This document shows, piece after piece, positions 1 through 8,824 of a stretch of DNA of 64,000 nucleotides. This stretch comes from Lysinibacillus sp. BPa_S21 (GTDB lineage: Bacteria; Bacillota; Bacilli; Bacillales_A; Planococcaceae). The stretch lies in the NCBI RefSeq assembly GCF_023337795.1, contig NZ_JALIRS010000004.1:372001-436000 (forward strand), in the 5' to 3' direction. Made by a program: the position numbers and the translations under genes. Every line of letters begins with the position of its first letter. Position 1 is the stretch's first letter. The notes beneath the pieces were generated by a model. The model searched no databases. It had not been told where the DNA came from and saw only the letters and a list, made by a program, of their open reading frames with translations.

Positions 1-2
1 CA

Positions 3-710
3 TTTTTTATTTGTGCTATGATCATTTACTTTTTACCAGATGTAGATAACGTGGAAGAAACTTCACAACAACGAATTACCTGGCAACTATTAAAAAGTGA
101 TTACCTAGCAGTACTAGCTTTCATTCGACAAAATTCATTATTTATTACGATTTATTTACTGTTTCAAAGTACGTTAATGATTGCATTTGCCCTAGATTCT
201 CAAGAAACAACATTTATAAAACAAGATTTAGCTTTATCCGATAGCTTATACGGAACCTTTGTGAGTAGTGCAGGAGCCGGAGCAATTATAGGTGGAATGG
301 TTGCTGCAAGTTTCGCCAAAAAATCGTCCACTCGATCATATATAGCCTTTGGTTTGTTCCTGACAATGCTGTTTTACACAGCTTTTTATGCTTCGACATC
401 GAGTATTTTGGCTTTTGTAAGTTTAGTTTTTCTAGGCTTTTTTATGGCATTTAGTAATTCTGGTTATGAAACGTTTTATCAGCAATATGTACCGACTGAC
501 ATAATGGGGAGATTTGGTAGTTTTTCTACTATATTTCAAAATATATTACAAATTTCCTTTACGTTATTATTGGGTCTGTTTGCAGAACTATTTACGCTTC
601 AAATGACTGCAATGATTTTCGGTATTATTAGTATTTTATTCTCAGTTTCACTGTATTTTGTTCTATATTCCCCAAAAAACAATATTGGTTTAAAGGAGGA
701 AAAAGTATGA
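3..710 (+). CDS. MFS transporter, C-terminal part (5' end outside window)
   Basis: The frame is open to the window edge, so the first in-frame ATG (18) is probably internal and only the C-terminal ~235 residues are seen. There are about six hydrophobic helices. The segment GAGAIIGGMVAASFAKK sits in the loop between two helices, as in the second half of a 12-helix major facilitator transporter of the macrolide-efflux/MFS_3 type. It would be a plasma-membrane drug or metabolite exporter; the substrate cannot be told. Its stop codon overlaps the start of the next small gene (ATGA), so the two are translationally coupled. Confidence 0.8.
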   Translation, partial: FFICAMIIYFLPDVDNVEETSQQRITWQLLKSDYLAVLAFIRQNSLFITIYLLFQSTLMIAFALDSQETTFIKQDLALSDSLYGTFVSSAGAGAIIGGMVAASFAKKSSTRSYIAFGLFLTMLFYTAFYASTSSILAFVSLVFLGFFMAFSNSGYETFYQQYVPTDIMGRFGSFSTIFQNILQISFTLLLGLFAELFTLQMTAMIFGIISILFSVSLYFVLYSPKNNIGLKEEKV

Positions 711-877
711 TTAGCTATTCAGTTCATTGTATTTTTTGTAAAAAAACATTTGAAGTGGTAGAAGGGTCAAAGAAATATAGACTGTATAAACAAAATATGG
801 AGGGGAAATTTTCCTGTGAAGATTGTGATAGAAAAATTGAATTGGAGTCAAGGAAAGGATTGTTAGGAAAACTTTAA
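707..877 (+). CDS. small zinc-ribbon protein, DUF2197/YlaI-like
   Basis: This 56-codon gene begins at an ATG overlapping the MFS stop, with GGAGGAAAAAGT as ribosome binding site. The protein has two cysteine pairs, CIFC near residue 8 and CEDC near residue 37, spaced as in a small zinc ribbon, and a basic C-terminus. Length and cysteine layout match the DUF2197 (YlaI-like) family, whose function is not known to me. It shares a transcript with the transporter gene. Confidence 0.65.
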   Translation: MISYSVHCIFCKKTFEVVEGSKKYRLYKQNMEGKFSCEDCDRKIELESRKGLLGKL

Positions 878-917
878 TTGAAAATTAAAAACGCTCGCGT
901 TACTCCATAATTTTCAA
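878..917 (+). terminator. inverted repeat after the zinc-ribbon gene
   Basis: TTGAAAATTA and TAATTTTCAA form 10-bp arms around a 20-base loop directly after the stop codon. There is no clear T-run, so this is a weak terminator candidate. Confidence 0.35.
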
Positions 918-988
918 ATGTAAATGACCTGTCTTTCTATTGTTTTCTCAGTTAAAATGGAAAAATAAGATGGAAGGTAGGTCATAAA

Positions 989-1870
989 ATGATTACAGTT
1001 ATAGGAAGCATAAATATGGATTTAGTTGTACAAATGGGGACTTTTCCAAAGCAGGGAGAAACTATACTCGGGAAAGAGTTTCAAACAATTCCAGGAGGGA
1101 AAGGGGCTAATCAGGCCATTGCTGCGGCACGTCTTGGTAGTGAAGTTGCAATGATAGGGTGTGTGGGCTCCGATAGTTTTGGTGAAACATTGCGCAAGGT
1201 TTTACAGCAAGAGAATGTTCAAACTGAAGCTATTTCGAGTGTATCGGCACCTACTGGGATTGCTAATATTTTAATCTACAATAACGATAACCGCATCATA
1301 GTAGTGCCTGGGGCAAATTATGAATTAAGGCCTGCACATTTAGAGGCAGCGAAAGAAATTATTCAAAAAAGCCAGTTGGTCATTATGCAGTTAGAAATCC
1401 CAAAGGAAACGACCGCTTATGCAATAAAACTTTGTAAAGAAGCCAATGTCCCTGTTTTATTAAATCCAGCTCCAGCAGCTAATTTCGATGTGCAATGGAT
1501 GGAGGATATTACTTATATCACACCAAATGAAACGGAGTGTGCCGAAATTTTTGGTGAAGATATTGAGCGAGTAGTAGAAAAATATCCTAATAAAATGATT
1601 ATTACGCTAGGTAGTGATGGTGCACGCTATTTTGATGGTGAATATCCTATTCATGTACCGGGCTATATGACGAAAGCAGTAGATACAACAGGTGCAGGCG
1701 ATACGTTTAACGGTGCATTAGCTTATGCTTTAGTAGAAGGACAATCATTGGATCAGGCAGTATATTTTGCAAATATAGCTGCTTCATTATCAGTGGAGAA
1801 ATTCGGTGCGCAAGGTGGAATGCCAAATCTTGGAGCAGTTTATGCACGTTTGACTGGTGTTGAAGAATAA
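989..1870 (+). CDS. rbsK: ribokinase
   Basis: A 293-residue PfkB-family sugar kinase that phosphorylates ribose to ribose-5-phosphate in the cytoplasm. Visible signatures are the N-terminal GSINMDLV, the substrate loop GGKGANQAIAAARLG around residue 37, and the C-terminal anion-hole/catalytic-base motif DTTGAGDTFNGA with its Asp near residue 236. Length is normal for the family. The start is supported by GGAAGG upstream of the ATG. No ribose transporter or RbsR lies next to it, so it stands alone here. Confidence 0.92.
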   Translation: MITVIGSINMDLVVQMGTFPKQGETILGKEFQTIPGGKGANQAIAAARLGSEVAMIGCVGSDSFGETLRKVLQQENVQTEAISSVSAPTGIANILIYNNDNRIIVVPGANYELRPAHLEAAKEIIQKSQLVIMQLEIPKETTAYAIKLCKEANVPVLLNPAPAANFDVQWMEDITYITPNETECAEIFGEDIERVVEKYPNKMIITLGSDGARYFDGEYPIHVPGYMTKAVDTTGAGDTFNGALAYALVEGQSLDQAVYFANIAASLSVEKFGAQGGMPNLGAVYARLTGVEE

Positions 1871-2091
1871 TGGGAACACAACTCACTTTACAAAAATATT
1901 ATTTCTTTTAGTCTGAATGAGTAATATTATCTGCGGTAGTTTGGTGAAATGCATAAGAGTTATTACCTATTTATGGCGATGTTATTTGAGTATATTATCC
2001 TTTTTTGTCGTTAATTCTTAGTACTATGTATTAATAAGGGAATATTTTCATTTATAATAACTTTAGATACATACGAAAAGAGGTTTCGAGG

Positions 2092-3942
2092 ATGACAAAT
2101 ATTGATAATGTGCCGACCGAATTTACAGCCTCAGCGAATAATATTTTGCCACAGCTTGTTGATCATTTGCGACAATTACATGGCATTATTTTGCAAAATA
2201 CATATGTGAAAGATACAGCCAAACACTTAAATCGTATCATTCAAGATGCTAACAATGAAACGATGATTCTAATTGTTGGGAAAGAGCGTGTTGGAAAAAC
2301 AACACTTGTGAATGGATTGTTAGGCCGTCAAGTTTTACCTATTAGTGATCAGCATCCAACAGGGGTAAATACATTTTTGCGATACGGTGAACATGAAGAA
2401 ATAAAGGCGTATTTTTTGGATGGTGTTGTAGCAATTTTCGATATGAGCAAGCTAGAATTATTGACAACTAGCGATACTTTTGCATCTCAAATACTTCGAG
2501 AACATTTAGATTACCTAGAAGTATATTTGAAAAATGATTTATTAAAATCAGTGACAATTATTGATTCTGTTTCATTGGAAGCCGGGGGAGGAGAAATGGC
2601 CTACTTCCCAGAAGCATTAATGAATCGTGTTGATGAAATTTTTTGGGTATTACGCTCCGGTTCGATGGCTATTTATCCTGAAATATTATTAATGGAAACG
2701 CTAAAAAACAAAGGTGTTGAACCTCTGTGTGTCATCAATGCCATTGATTCAAATGACAATACAAAGGAGTTTATCAAAGCTGAGAGAGAGCGTTTCGGAC
2801 ATTTAATCAGTGATTTTGTAGCTATATCAGCTAGAGAAGCGATTGAAGCTAAACAGTCTAATAGTGATGAACTTTGGCAAAAAAGTCAGTATGAGCAATT
2901 AATAGCTGAAATTCATCGAGTTGCAGAAAATAGTGATAAGAAAACGTATGGCATTTTAATTCGCTTCTTGCAGTGGCTCGAACGATTCCGCTTCGAATTA
3001 ACTGTTATTCCACAAAGAGATCCATTCCAATCTGCAGTTGAGAACATTGAAAAGTATACAGGCGATTCACAATACGAATTTTCACGCTATCAACGTGATT
3101 TAGCAATTGTGACTGAATATGAACAAGAATACGAGCAGGCTGCCAATGTATTTAAAAATGTTCAAACATTATATCAACTTTTACAAACTATTTCACAAAA
3201 TGATTATATGCAGGATGAAATTGTGGAAAGTTTTACAGAAAAGGCCGTTTTTTATCAACAGATGTTACGAGAGTATCGTAATATGCATAGCGAATATATG
3301 CGTGAGTATGATCGATTGGACGCTCAACATAAAAAAATTCATGGAAAAGGACTTATGAAGGCTATCTTTGGTCAGCATACACAAAATGGATTTTTCAAGG
3401 AACGTGTGAACAAGTTAAATGAGCAGCAAGTTGTTTGTATTGCACAATTTGAGAAAGTACAAGAAGCAGAGGCAATAATGCTTCAGTCCATTCATTCGAC
3501 ACAAAACTATCTTATGGAGTTAACGAAAAATCGATTGGTACGTATTGAGCAAAAAGTCCATGAGCTAAATCAACAACGTTTAAAAGAAAAGCGCCAATTA
3601 AAGTTATACGCAAATAAATTAAACGAATTTTCTTGTTTAGTTGAGGCGCAGGGCTATATTAAAGACAATATTCAACCATTTTTTATGGACGAACAAATGC
3701 CGCTGAAAGAAAAAGATATTGAAATGCTAAAAGAAACGATTAACAGTATCATAAGCATTGACCTGACGAATAATGGTCTACTTGCACGTAGTCAGATGAA
3801 CAATAAAATGGAAAGTAGTGCGATTCCTTTTGATGTTCAGAAAAGATATCCATTACATACGTTAGCTTTAGCAGAAATAGATGTGAAATCAAACGATATA
3901 CCAGAAATTCCAAAAAAATTGGATATTCAATATGAAGCATAG
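2092..3942 (+). CDS. dynamin-like GTPase
   Basis: 616 residues. The N-terminal GTPase domain shows the P-loop GKERVGKTT near residue 63, a G2 threonine in HPTGVNT and a G3-position DSVSLEAGG near residue 163. A long helical, coiled-coil-rich region follows (about residues 300-520). This is the layout of bacterial dynamin-family proteins, which act on membranes. No transmembrane helix was seen. It has no partner gene of its family beside it, unlike many bacterial dynamin pairs. GAGG upstream supports the start. The cellular role is unknown. Confidence 0.7.
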   Translation: MTNIDNVPTEFTASANNILPQLVDHLRQLHGIILQNTYVKDTAKHLNRIIQDANNETMILIVGKERVGKTTLVNGLLGRQVLPISDQHPTGVNTFLRYGEHEEIKAYFLDGVVAIFDMSKLELLTTSDTFASQILREHLDYLEVYLKNDLLKSVTIIDSVSLEAGGGEMAYFPEALMNRVDEIFWVLRSGSMAIYPEILLMETLKNKGVEPLCVINAIDSNDNTKEFIKAERERFGHLISDFVAISAREAIEAKQSNSDELWQKSQYEQLIAEIHRVAENSDKKTYGILIRFLQWLERFRFELTVIPQRDPFQSAVENIEKYTGDSQYEFSRYQRDLAIVTEYEQEYEQAANVFKNVQTLYQLLQTISQNDYMQDEIVESFTEKAVFYQQMLREYRNMHSEYMREYDRLDAQHKKIHGKGLMKAIFGQHTQNGFFKERVNKLNEQQVVCIAQFEKVQEAEAIMLQSIHSTQNYLMELTKNRLVRIEQKVHELNQQRLKEKRQLKLYANKLNEFSCLVEAQGYIKDNIQPFFMDEQMPLKEKDIEMLKETINSIISIDLTNNGLLARSQMNNKMESSAIPFDVQKRYPLHTLALAEIDVKSNDIPEIPKKLDIQYEA

Positions 3943-4010
3943 ACGATCAATCTTGCCTCAATTTGTGCAAGTACAAAGCTGATTCGTTGGCATCCGCCTT
4001 AGGACATTTA

Positions 4011-4060
4011 GAGGCAGATTTAATCGACAAAACATGTAGATTAAATTCTGCCTTGTTGTT
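4011..4060 (+). terminator. hairpin terminator after the dynamin-like gene
   Basis: Arms GGCAGATTTAATC and GATTAAATTCTGCC pair with one mismatch or bulge and are followed by TTGTTGTTTT. It lies between convergent genes and may serve both. Confidence 0.6.
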
Positions 4061-4182
4061 TTCATAGTTCGCGATTGAAATTTAACGAATGCCTACATTA
4101 TGTACAGTTTTTCACAATAATTATTTAGGTACGACGCTAACGTAAAGACCAAATATCTTTTTTGAACTTTCTCCGATCATCT

Positions 4183-4707
4183 CTAGTATAAAAATGGAAT
4201 GATTCGCCAAGTTTTGGACTGATATTGTTTATATTGTTCACCAAACAGTATAACAAGAATTCTCTCTTCAATTTTTATACGATACGAATACTCAAGGAAA
4301 AATAAAATGATATTTAAGATGATGGCAATGAACGAAGATGATGAAATCGCAAATCCTAAAAAGGTTAAAAAAGTCCCCAGATATCCAGGATGGCGAATAT
4401 ATTTATAAAGACCGTTTTGAATTAACTGATGATCCCCCTGCATTCCGACATTTCTACTGTAAAATCTCCCTAATATTTTCATTGAAGAAAACCTTATCCA
4501 TACACCGATTAGCTCGACAACAACACCAAAAAGCGGCCATGCATCATTCGTCTTTTTTAATGTAAAGAAATACATGATCTCTGGAATGGTTATCATCAAG
4601 GCTAAAACTAGCCCGATAAAAAAACTGGAACCACGATTTTGTATTTCTTCTCTAACAGGTGAACTTCTATAAAATTCTAATAATAAGTAAAGAAAAAATA
4701 GGTACAT
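4183..4707 (-). CDS. isoprenylcysteine carboxyl methyltransferase-family membrane protein
   Basis: 174 residues with about four to five membrane helices. The C-terminal half carries the family's SAM-binding pattern: LIQNGLYKYIRHPGYLG near residue 99 and a paired EER near residue 147, followed by GEQYKQY. Bacterial members are presumed SAM-dependent methyltransferases of small or lipid substrates. The start is uncertain: a good AGGAGA lies about 20 bases upstream, closer to an out-of-frame ATG, and a stop precedes the chosen ATG, so the extreme N-terminus could be frameshifted. Confidence 0.75.
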   Translation of the reverse strand: MYLFFLYLLLEFYRSSPVREEIQNRGSSFFIGLVLALMITIPEIMYFFTLKKTNDAWPLFGVVVELIGVWIRFSSMKILGRFYSRNVGMQGDHQLIQNGLYKYIRHPGYLGTFLTFLGFAISSSSFIAIILNIILFFLEYSYRIKIEERILVILFGEQYKQYQSKTWRIIPFLY

Positions 4708-4917
4708 ATGCTATGAAAAACATATTTTTTTCTCCTGCATTAAAAAGTATTTAAGATGAAGCCTCTTCTGAAGATCCCTTCGGAAATAACTATTTGCAAG
4801 TAAATTCAATATAGTCTTTAACTTGTTGAGAAATGTCTTTTTTTTCGAAAACAGCCTTAAATGCTGAAAATTGAAACAAATCAAGTGTTATTTCGTATAG
4901 ATAGTAGGAGGGATATA

Positions 4918-6138
4918 ATGATAGAAATTAAAGGACATTTCACGGAAGCAAAAATATATTCAAATACAGCATTACAGTCAGCTATTGATCAAATTAAAGA
5001 ATTGGCAAATCAAGCCTTTATGGAAGGAACAAAAATACGGATTATGCCAGATTATCATGCAGGGAAGGGCTGTGTTATTGGTACAACGATTCAACTTCAA
5101 AATCGTGTAGTCCCTAACCTTGTAGGCGTTGATGTTGGTTGCGGTGTATTTGTAGCTGAATTAAATGAGACAGATATAGACTTTTCTAAATTAGATGCTA
5201 CAATTCGAGCACATATACCAAGTGGACAGGGTATCCATCAGGAAGTAACTCCAGCTCGTCATTTTGTTGAATTCGAGGGGAGGCAGTTTGTAGCGAGTGG
5301 TTTAAAGGATGACTATACGAATTTATCACTTGGTACACTTGGGGGAGGCAATCATTTTATTGAGCTTGCAAAAGATGAAGAAGGTACACATTACTTACTT
5401 ATCCATACCGGCTCGCGTTACGTCGGAGCTAAGGTAGCAAATTGGCATCAAAAAAGAGCCTTTGAAACATTGCAACGGGAAGATTTAAAAGTAAAAATAG
5501 GAGAACTGAAAGATCAGGGGCGCGAGAAAGAAATTCAAGCAATGATTAAAGCTTATAAAGAGCAAAATCCAATTGTACCAAAAGATTTAGCCTATTTAGA
5601 GGGTGAATATTTCGATGATTATATTCATGATATGAAAATCGCTCAGCAATATGCTCGGATGAATCGCTGGACAATTGCCGAAACAATCGCCAAGCATATG
5701 AACTGGCATTTTAACGAAACATTTGATACGATCCATAACTATATTGATACGGAAACAATGACGTTAAGAAAAGGAGCTGTTCGAGCAAATAAAGGGGAGA
5801 AGCTTGTTATTCCTATGAATATGCGGGATGGCTCACTCATTTGTATTGGCAAAGGGAATGTAGATTGGAATTGCTCGGCACCACATGGGGCAGGGCGTAT
5901 GTACTCTCGACGTGCTGCAAAAGAAGCATTAAACATGGAGGATTTTAAAGAAACGATGCAAGGTATTTGGACAACATCCGTCAATGAAGAGACTTTAGAT
6001 GAAGCCCCAATGGCGTATAAGCCGATGTCAGAAATTACATCTGTTCTTGAGGAAACTGCTGATATATTAAAAGTAATTACACCCGTTTATAATTTTAAAG
6101 CTAGTGAAGCGACTAAGCCTTATAAACGAAAAAAATAA
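4918..6138 (+). CDS. rtcB: RtcB-family RNA ligase
   Basis: 406 residues from the ATG preceded by AGGAGGG; the frame is open 19 codons further upstream without a ribosome binding site. RtcB joins RNA 2',3'-cyclic-phosphate or 3'-phosphate ends to 5'-OH ends using GTP and Mn2+. Metal-binding motifs GVDVGCGVF and LGTLGGGNHFIEL and the guanylylated-histidine region APHGAGRMYSRRAAK are all present. No archease or RtcA lies beside it, so its job could be RNA repair; the neighbours do not tell. Confidence 0.9.
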   Translation: MIEIKGHFTEAKIYSNTALQSAIDQIKELANQAFMEGTKIRIMPDYHAGKGCVIGTTIQLQNRVVPNLVGVDVGCGVFVAELNETDIDFSKLDATIRAHIPSGQGIHQEVTPARHFVEFEGRQFVASGLKDDYTNLSLGTLGGGNHFIELAKDEEGTHYLLIHTGSRYVGAKVANWHQKRAFETLQREDLKVKIGELKDQGREKEIQAMIKAYKEQNPIVPKDLAYLEGEYFDDYIHDMKIAQQYARMNRWTIAETIAKHMNWHFNETFDTIHNYIDTETMTLRKGAVRANKGEKLVIPMNMRDGSLICIGKGNVDWNCSAPHGAGRMYSRRAAKEALNMEDFKETMQGIWTTSVNEETLDEAPMAYKPMSEITSVLEETADILKVITPVYNFKASEATKPYKRKK

Positions 6139-6248
6139 AAAGAATGGCTAATCATAGAAATTCACTATACCTTCCACCCACCTTCAACTATTAACATTCT
6201 ATCTGTTATGGTATAAAATAGGCTTACAAAGATGAAGTGGGTGGTTTT

Positions 6249-7238
6249 TTGGTTTCTTCAAAAGATGTGGCAAAGTATGCGGGTGTCTCTCAAACAACAG
6301 TTTCAAGAGTGCTAAATACTCCTGAACTTGTAAAGCCGAAAACTGTTGAAAAAGTGATGAACGCGATTGAAGAATTAAACTATATTCCAAATGATATTGC
6401 GAGATCGCTTGTACAGAAAAAAACAGGCATTATTACGTTGATTTCAGGGCCTTTACATAATCCTTTTTTTGTTGATACAACAACGGCCATCGTTAATTAT
6501 GTGAATGCTCGGGGATATAAGGTAAATGTTTATTTTGGTACGGAAGATAATTTAGATTCTATCTATAATTCTGTTTTGGAAACGAAGGCTGATGCGATTA
6601 TTTTATCGTCCATGTTATATAAAGATGACTTATTTTTTAAGCTTGAAAAACTAGGCATCCCATTTATCATGTATAATCGCAAACATCAAGAAAACAGATA
6701 TTTTGTTGAAATTGATAATGTAGAAGCGGGTTATCTAGCAACGAATCATATTTTATCGTTAGGTCATCGAGATGTATGCTGGATTGGCGGTCCACATGAA
6801 ATAAGTACTTTTTATGGGAGGTACGAGGGCTTTAGAAATGCATTAAAAGATAGCGGTATTGAGGTAAAAAACGTGCCATCTTTTTTTACAAATACGAGCA
6901 AAAACGATATTAAACGAATATTTGAAGAAATACTAATGCTTCCTACGAGACCTACCGCTATTTGTGCCGCAACAGATGCAATTGCAATTGAAATATTAAA
7001 CCTTTGTTTAGAGAGGGGCTTTCATGTTCCTAATGATTTTAATGTTATTGGCATTGATAATGTTGAGCTCAGTAAACACCATTCAATTGCCTTAACAACA
7101 GTAGGTCTAGAATCCGAGAAAAACCTCGGATTTATTGCTATTGAAAAATTATTTGAGGTAATGGAGAAAAAAAGTGCTTGCATTCAACAAACAGAATCTG
7201 TTAAACTTTTCCCAAGAAATACGACGTGTAAAAAATAA
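6249..7238 (+). CDS. LacI-family transcriptional regulator
   Basis: About 329 residues: an N-terminal LacI helix-turn-helix (DVAKYAGVSQTTVSRVLN) with hinge, then a periplasmic-binding-protein-like effector domain (DAIILSSM, GHRDVCWIGG, NVIGIDNVELS). The TTG at 6249 gives the usual MVSSKDVAKYAGVS N-terminus; a GTG at 6237 in the same frame is possible. It lies just upstream of the aldehyde and alcohol dehydrogenase genes on the same strand, so it probably controls them in response to a sugar-like or small carbonyl effector, possibly through the perfect inverted repeat at 7269-7318. Confidence 0.88.
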   Translation: MVSSKDVAKYAGVSQTTVSRVLNTPELVKPKTVEKVMNAIEELNYIPNDIARSLVQKKTGIITLISGPLHNPFFVDTTTAIVNYVNARGYKVNVYFGTEDNLDSIYNSVLETKADAIILSSMLYKDDLFFKLEKLGIPFIMYNRKHQENRYFVEIDNVEAGYLATNHILSLGHRDVCWIGGPHEISTFYGRYEGFRNALKDSGIEVKNVPSFFTNTSKNDIKRIFEEILMLPTRPTAICAATDAIAIEILNLCLERGFHVPNDFNVIGIDNVELSKHHSIALTTVGLESEKNLGFIAIEKLFEVMEKKSACIQQTESVKLFPRNTTCKK

Positions 7239-7268
7239 GCTGAGAGATCAGTTTATTTTTTATAACAA

Positions 7269-7318
7269 AATGGTTACGTATTCATTTCTTTATTTTCAGA
7301 AATGAATACGTAACCATT
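7269..7318 (+). promoter_or_regulatory. perfect 21-bp inverted repeat upstream of the dehydrogenase genes
   Basis: Arms at 7269-7289 and 7298-7318 pair without mismatch around an 8-base loop (core TTACGTATTCATTTCT). The right arm ends 5 bases before the AAGGAG of the aldehyde dehydrogenase gene. There is no T-run after the stem, so it is more likely a regulator-binding site or an mRNA leader structure than a simple terminator of the LacI gene. Confidence 0.6.
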
Positions 7319-7341
7319 CAAACGAAGGAGTGAGTCGAGTC

Positions 7342-8763
7342 TTGAAAAAGGGCTTATTTATTAATGGACATTGGCAGAAGACAGATGAATATATGGAGGT
7401 TCATTCTCCTTATTCAAAAGAGGTCGTTGCACAATTTGCTATGGCAACTGAAGACGATGTACAGCATGCAATTGAAAGTGCTTATGCAGCAGAATCTGAA
7501 ATGGCTGCGTTAACAGCATTTCAAAGAGCAGAGATTTTAGAACAATTATCGGATCTATTTGCTGAAAATCGAGAGGAGGCAGCTAGAATCATTTCACTAG
7601 AATCAGCTAAGCCGCTAAAATATGCTTATGCAGAAATTGATCGAACGATTGAAACATACAAATTTGCAGCAGAAGAAGCGAAGCGACTATCAGGTGAAAT
7701 GATTCCGATGGATGCATCTAAAAGTGGAGAGGGCAGATTTGGCTATACAATTCGCGAACCATTGGGCGTTATTGCGGCCATTACTCCTTTTAATTTTCCA
7801 CAAAATTTAGTAGCCCACAAAGTTGGACCGGCATTAGCAGCTGGAAATACGATTGTTTTGAAGCCTGCTACACAAACAGCGTTATCTGCTCATTTTCTAG
7901 CGAATCTATTGGCACAAACAAATTTACCAGATGGTGCATTTAACTTAGTAACTGGGCAAGGAAAACTAGTAGGGGATGCATTTTTAGCACATCCAAAAGT
8001 AAAAATGATCACATTTACAGGAAGCCCAGCTGTAGGTATTTCTCTTCGCAATCGAGCTGGCTTAAAGAAAGTCACATTAGAACTTGGTTCGAATGCTGGT
8101 GTTATTGTTGATGAAGGGGTTCAACTCGATAAAATCATGGACCGAATTGTTATGGGGGCTTTTTCCAATCAAGGCCAAGTTTGCATCTCCCTACAGCGTA
8201 TATATGTAAAGGAAAATATGATTGAGGAATTTTTAGAACAACTCAATGCAAAAATAGATCAGCTAACGATAGGGGACCCACTTGACGCAACCACAGATTT
8301 AGCAACGATGATATCAGAAACTGAGCAACAGCGTGCTGTCACATGGATAGAGGAAGCGGTAGCAGAAGGTGCAGAGATCATTACTGGTGGTCGTATTGAA
8401 AATAATATTTTACTCCCAACAGTGCTATTAAACGTATCCTCTCATAGCCGTGTATCTTGTGAAGAAATATTTGCACCTGTTGTGATTGTCAATACTGTTT
8501 CATCAGTTGAAGAAGCTATTGATGCTGTCAATGATTCAAATTATGGCTTACAGGCAGGGATATTTACACCTTCAATCGAGACTGCCTTTAAAGCTTCTAA
8601 AAAATTACAGGTCGGGGGTGTTATTATAAATGATGTCCCGACATACCGTGTAGACCATATGCCTTATGGAGGCGTGAAAGAAAGCGGAACTGGCCGAGAG
8701 GGAATCAAATACGCAGTGGAGGAAATGACAGAAATGAAGCTAGTGATTTGGAATAACAATTAA
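7342..8763 (+). CDS. NAD(P)-dependent aldehyde dehydrogenase
   Basis: 473 residues from a TTG placed 12 bases after AAGGAG; a GTG at 7330 directly abuts that site and is less likely. It is an ALDH-superfamily enzyme oxidising an aldehyde to its acid. The catalytic Glu is in LELGSNAG and the catalytic Cys in NQGQVCIS, with cofactor-binding TPFNFP and FTGSPAVG. The sequence style resembles lactaldehyde, sulfolactaldehyde and phosphonoacetaldehyde dehydrogenases. It lies 61 bases before an iron-type alcohol dehydrogenase, so the pair could interconvert one alcohol, aldehyde and acid; the substrate is unknown. Confidence 0.88.
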   Translation: MKKGLFINGHWQKTDEYMEVHSPYSKEVVAQFAMATEDDVQHAIESAYAAESEMAALTAFQRAEILEQLSDLFAENREEAARIISLESAKPLKYAYAEIDRTIETYKFAAEEAKRLSGEMIPMDASKSGEGRFGYTIREPLGVIAAITPFNFPQNLVAHKVGPALAAGNTIVLKPATQTALSAHFLANLLAQTNLPDGAFNLVTGQGKLVGDAFLAHPKVKMITFTGSPAVGISLRNRAGLKKVTLELGSNAGVIVDEGVQLDKIMDRIVMGAFSNQGQVCISLQRIYVKENMIEEFLEQLNAKIDQLTIGDPLDATTDLATMISETEQQRAVTWIEEAVAEGAEIITGGRIENNILLPTVLLNVSSHSRVSCEEIFAPVVIVNTVSSVEEAIDAVNDSNYGLQAGIFTPSIETAFKASKKLQVGGVIINDVPTYRVDHMPYGGVKESGTGREGIKYAVEEMTEMKLVIWNNN

Positions 8764-8824
8764 CGTCTTTCAGCGGTGTTCAAACATCCGCTGATATATA
8801 TGAATAGATAGGAGTAGAATCATT

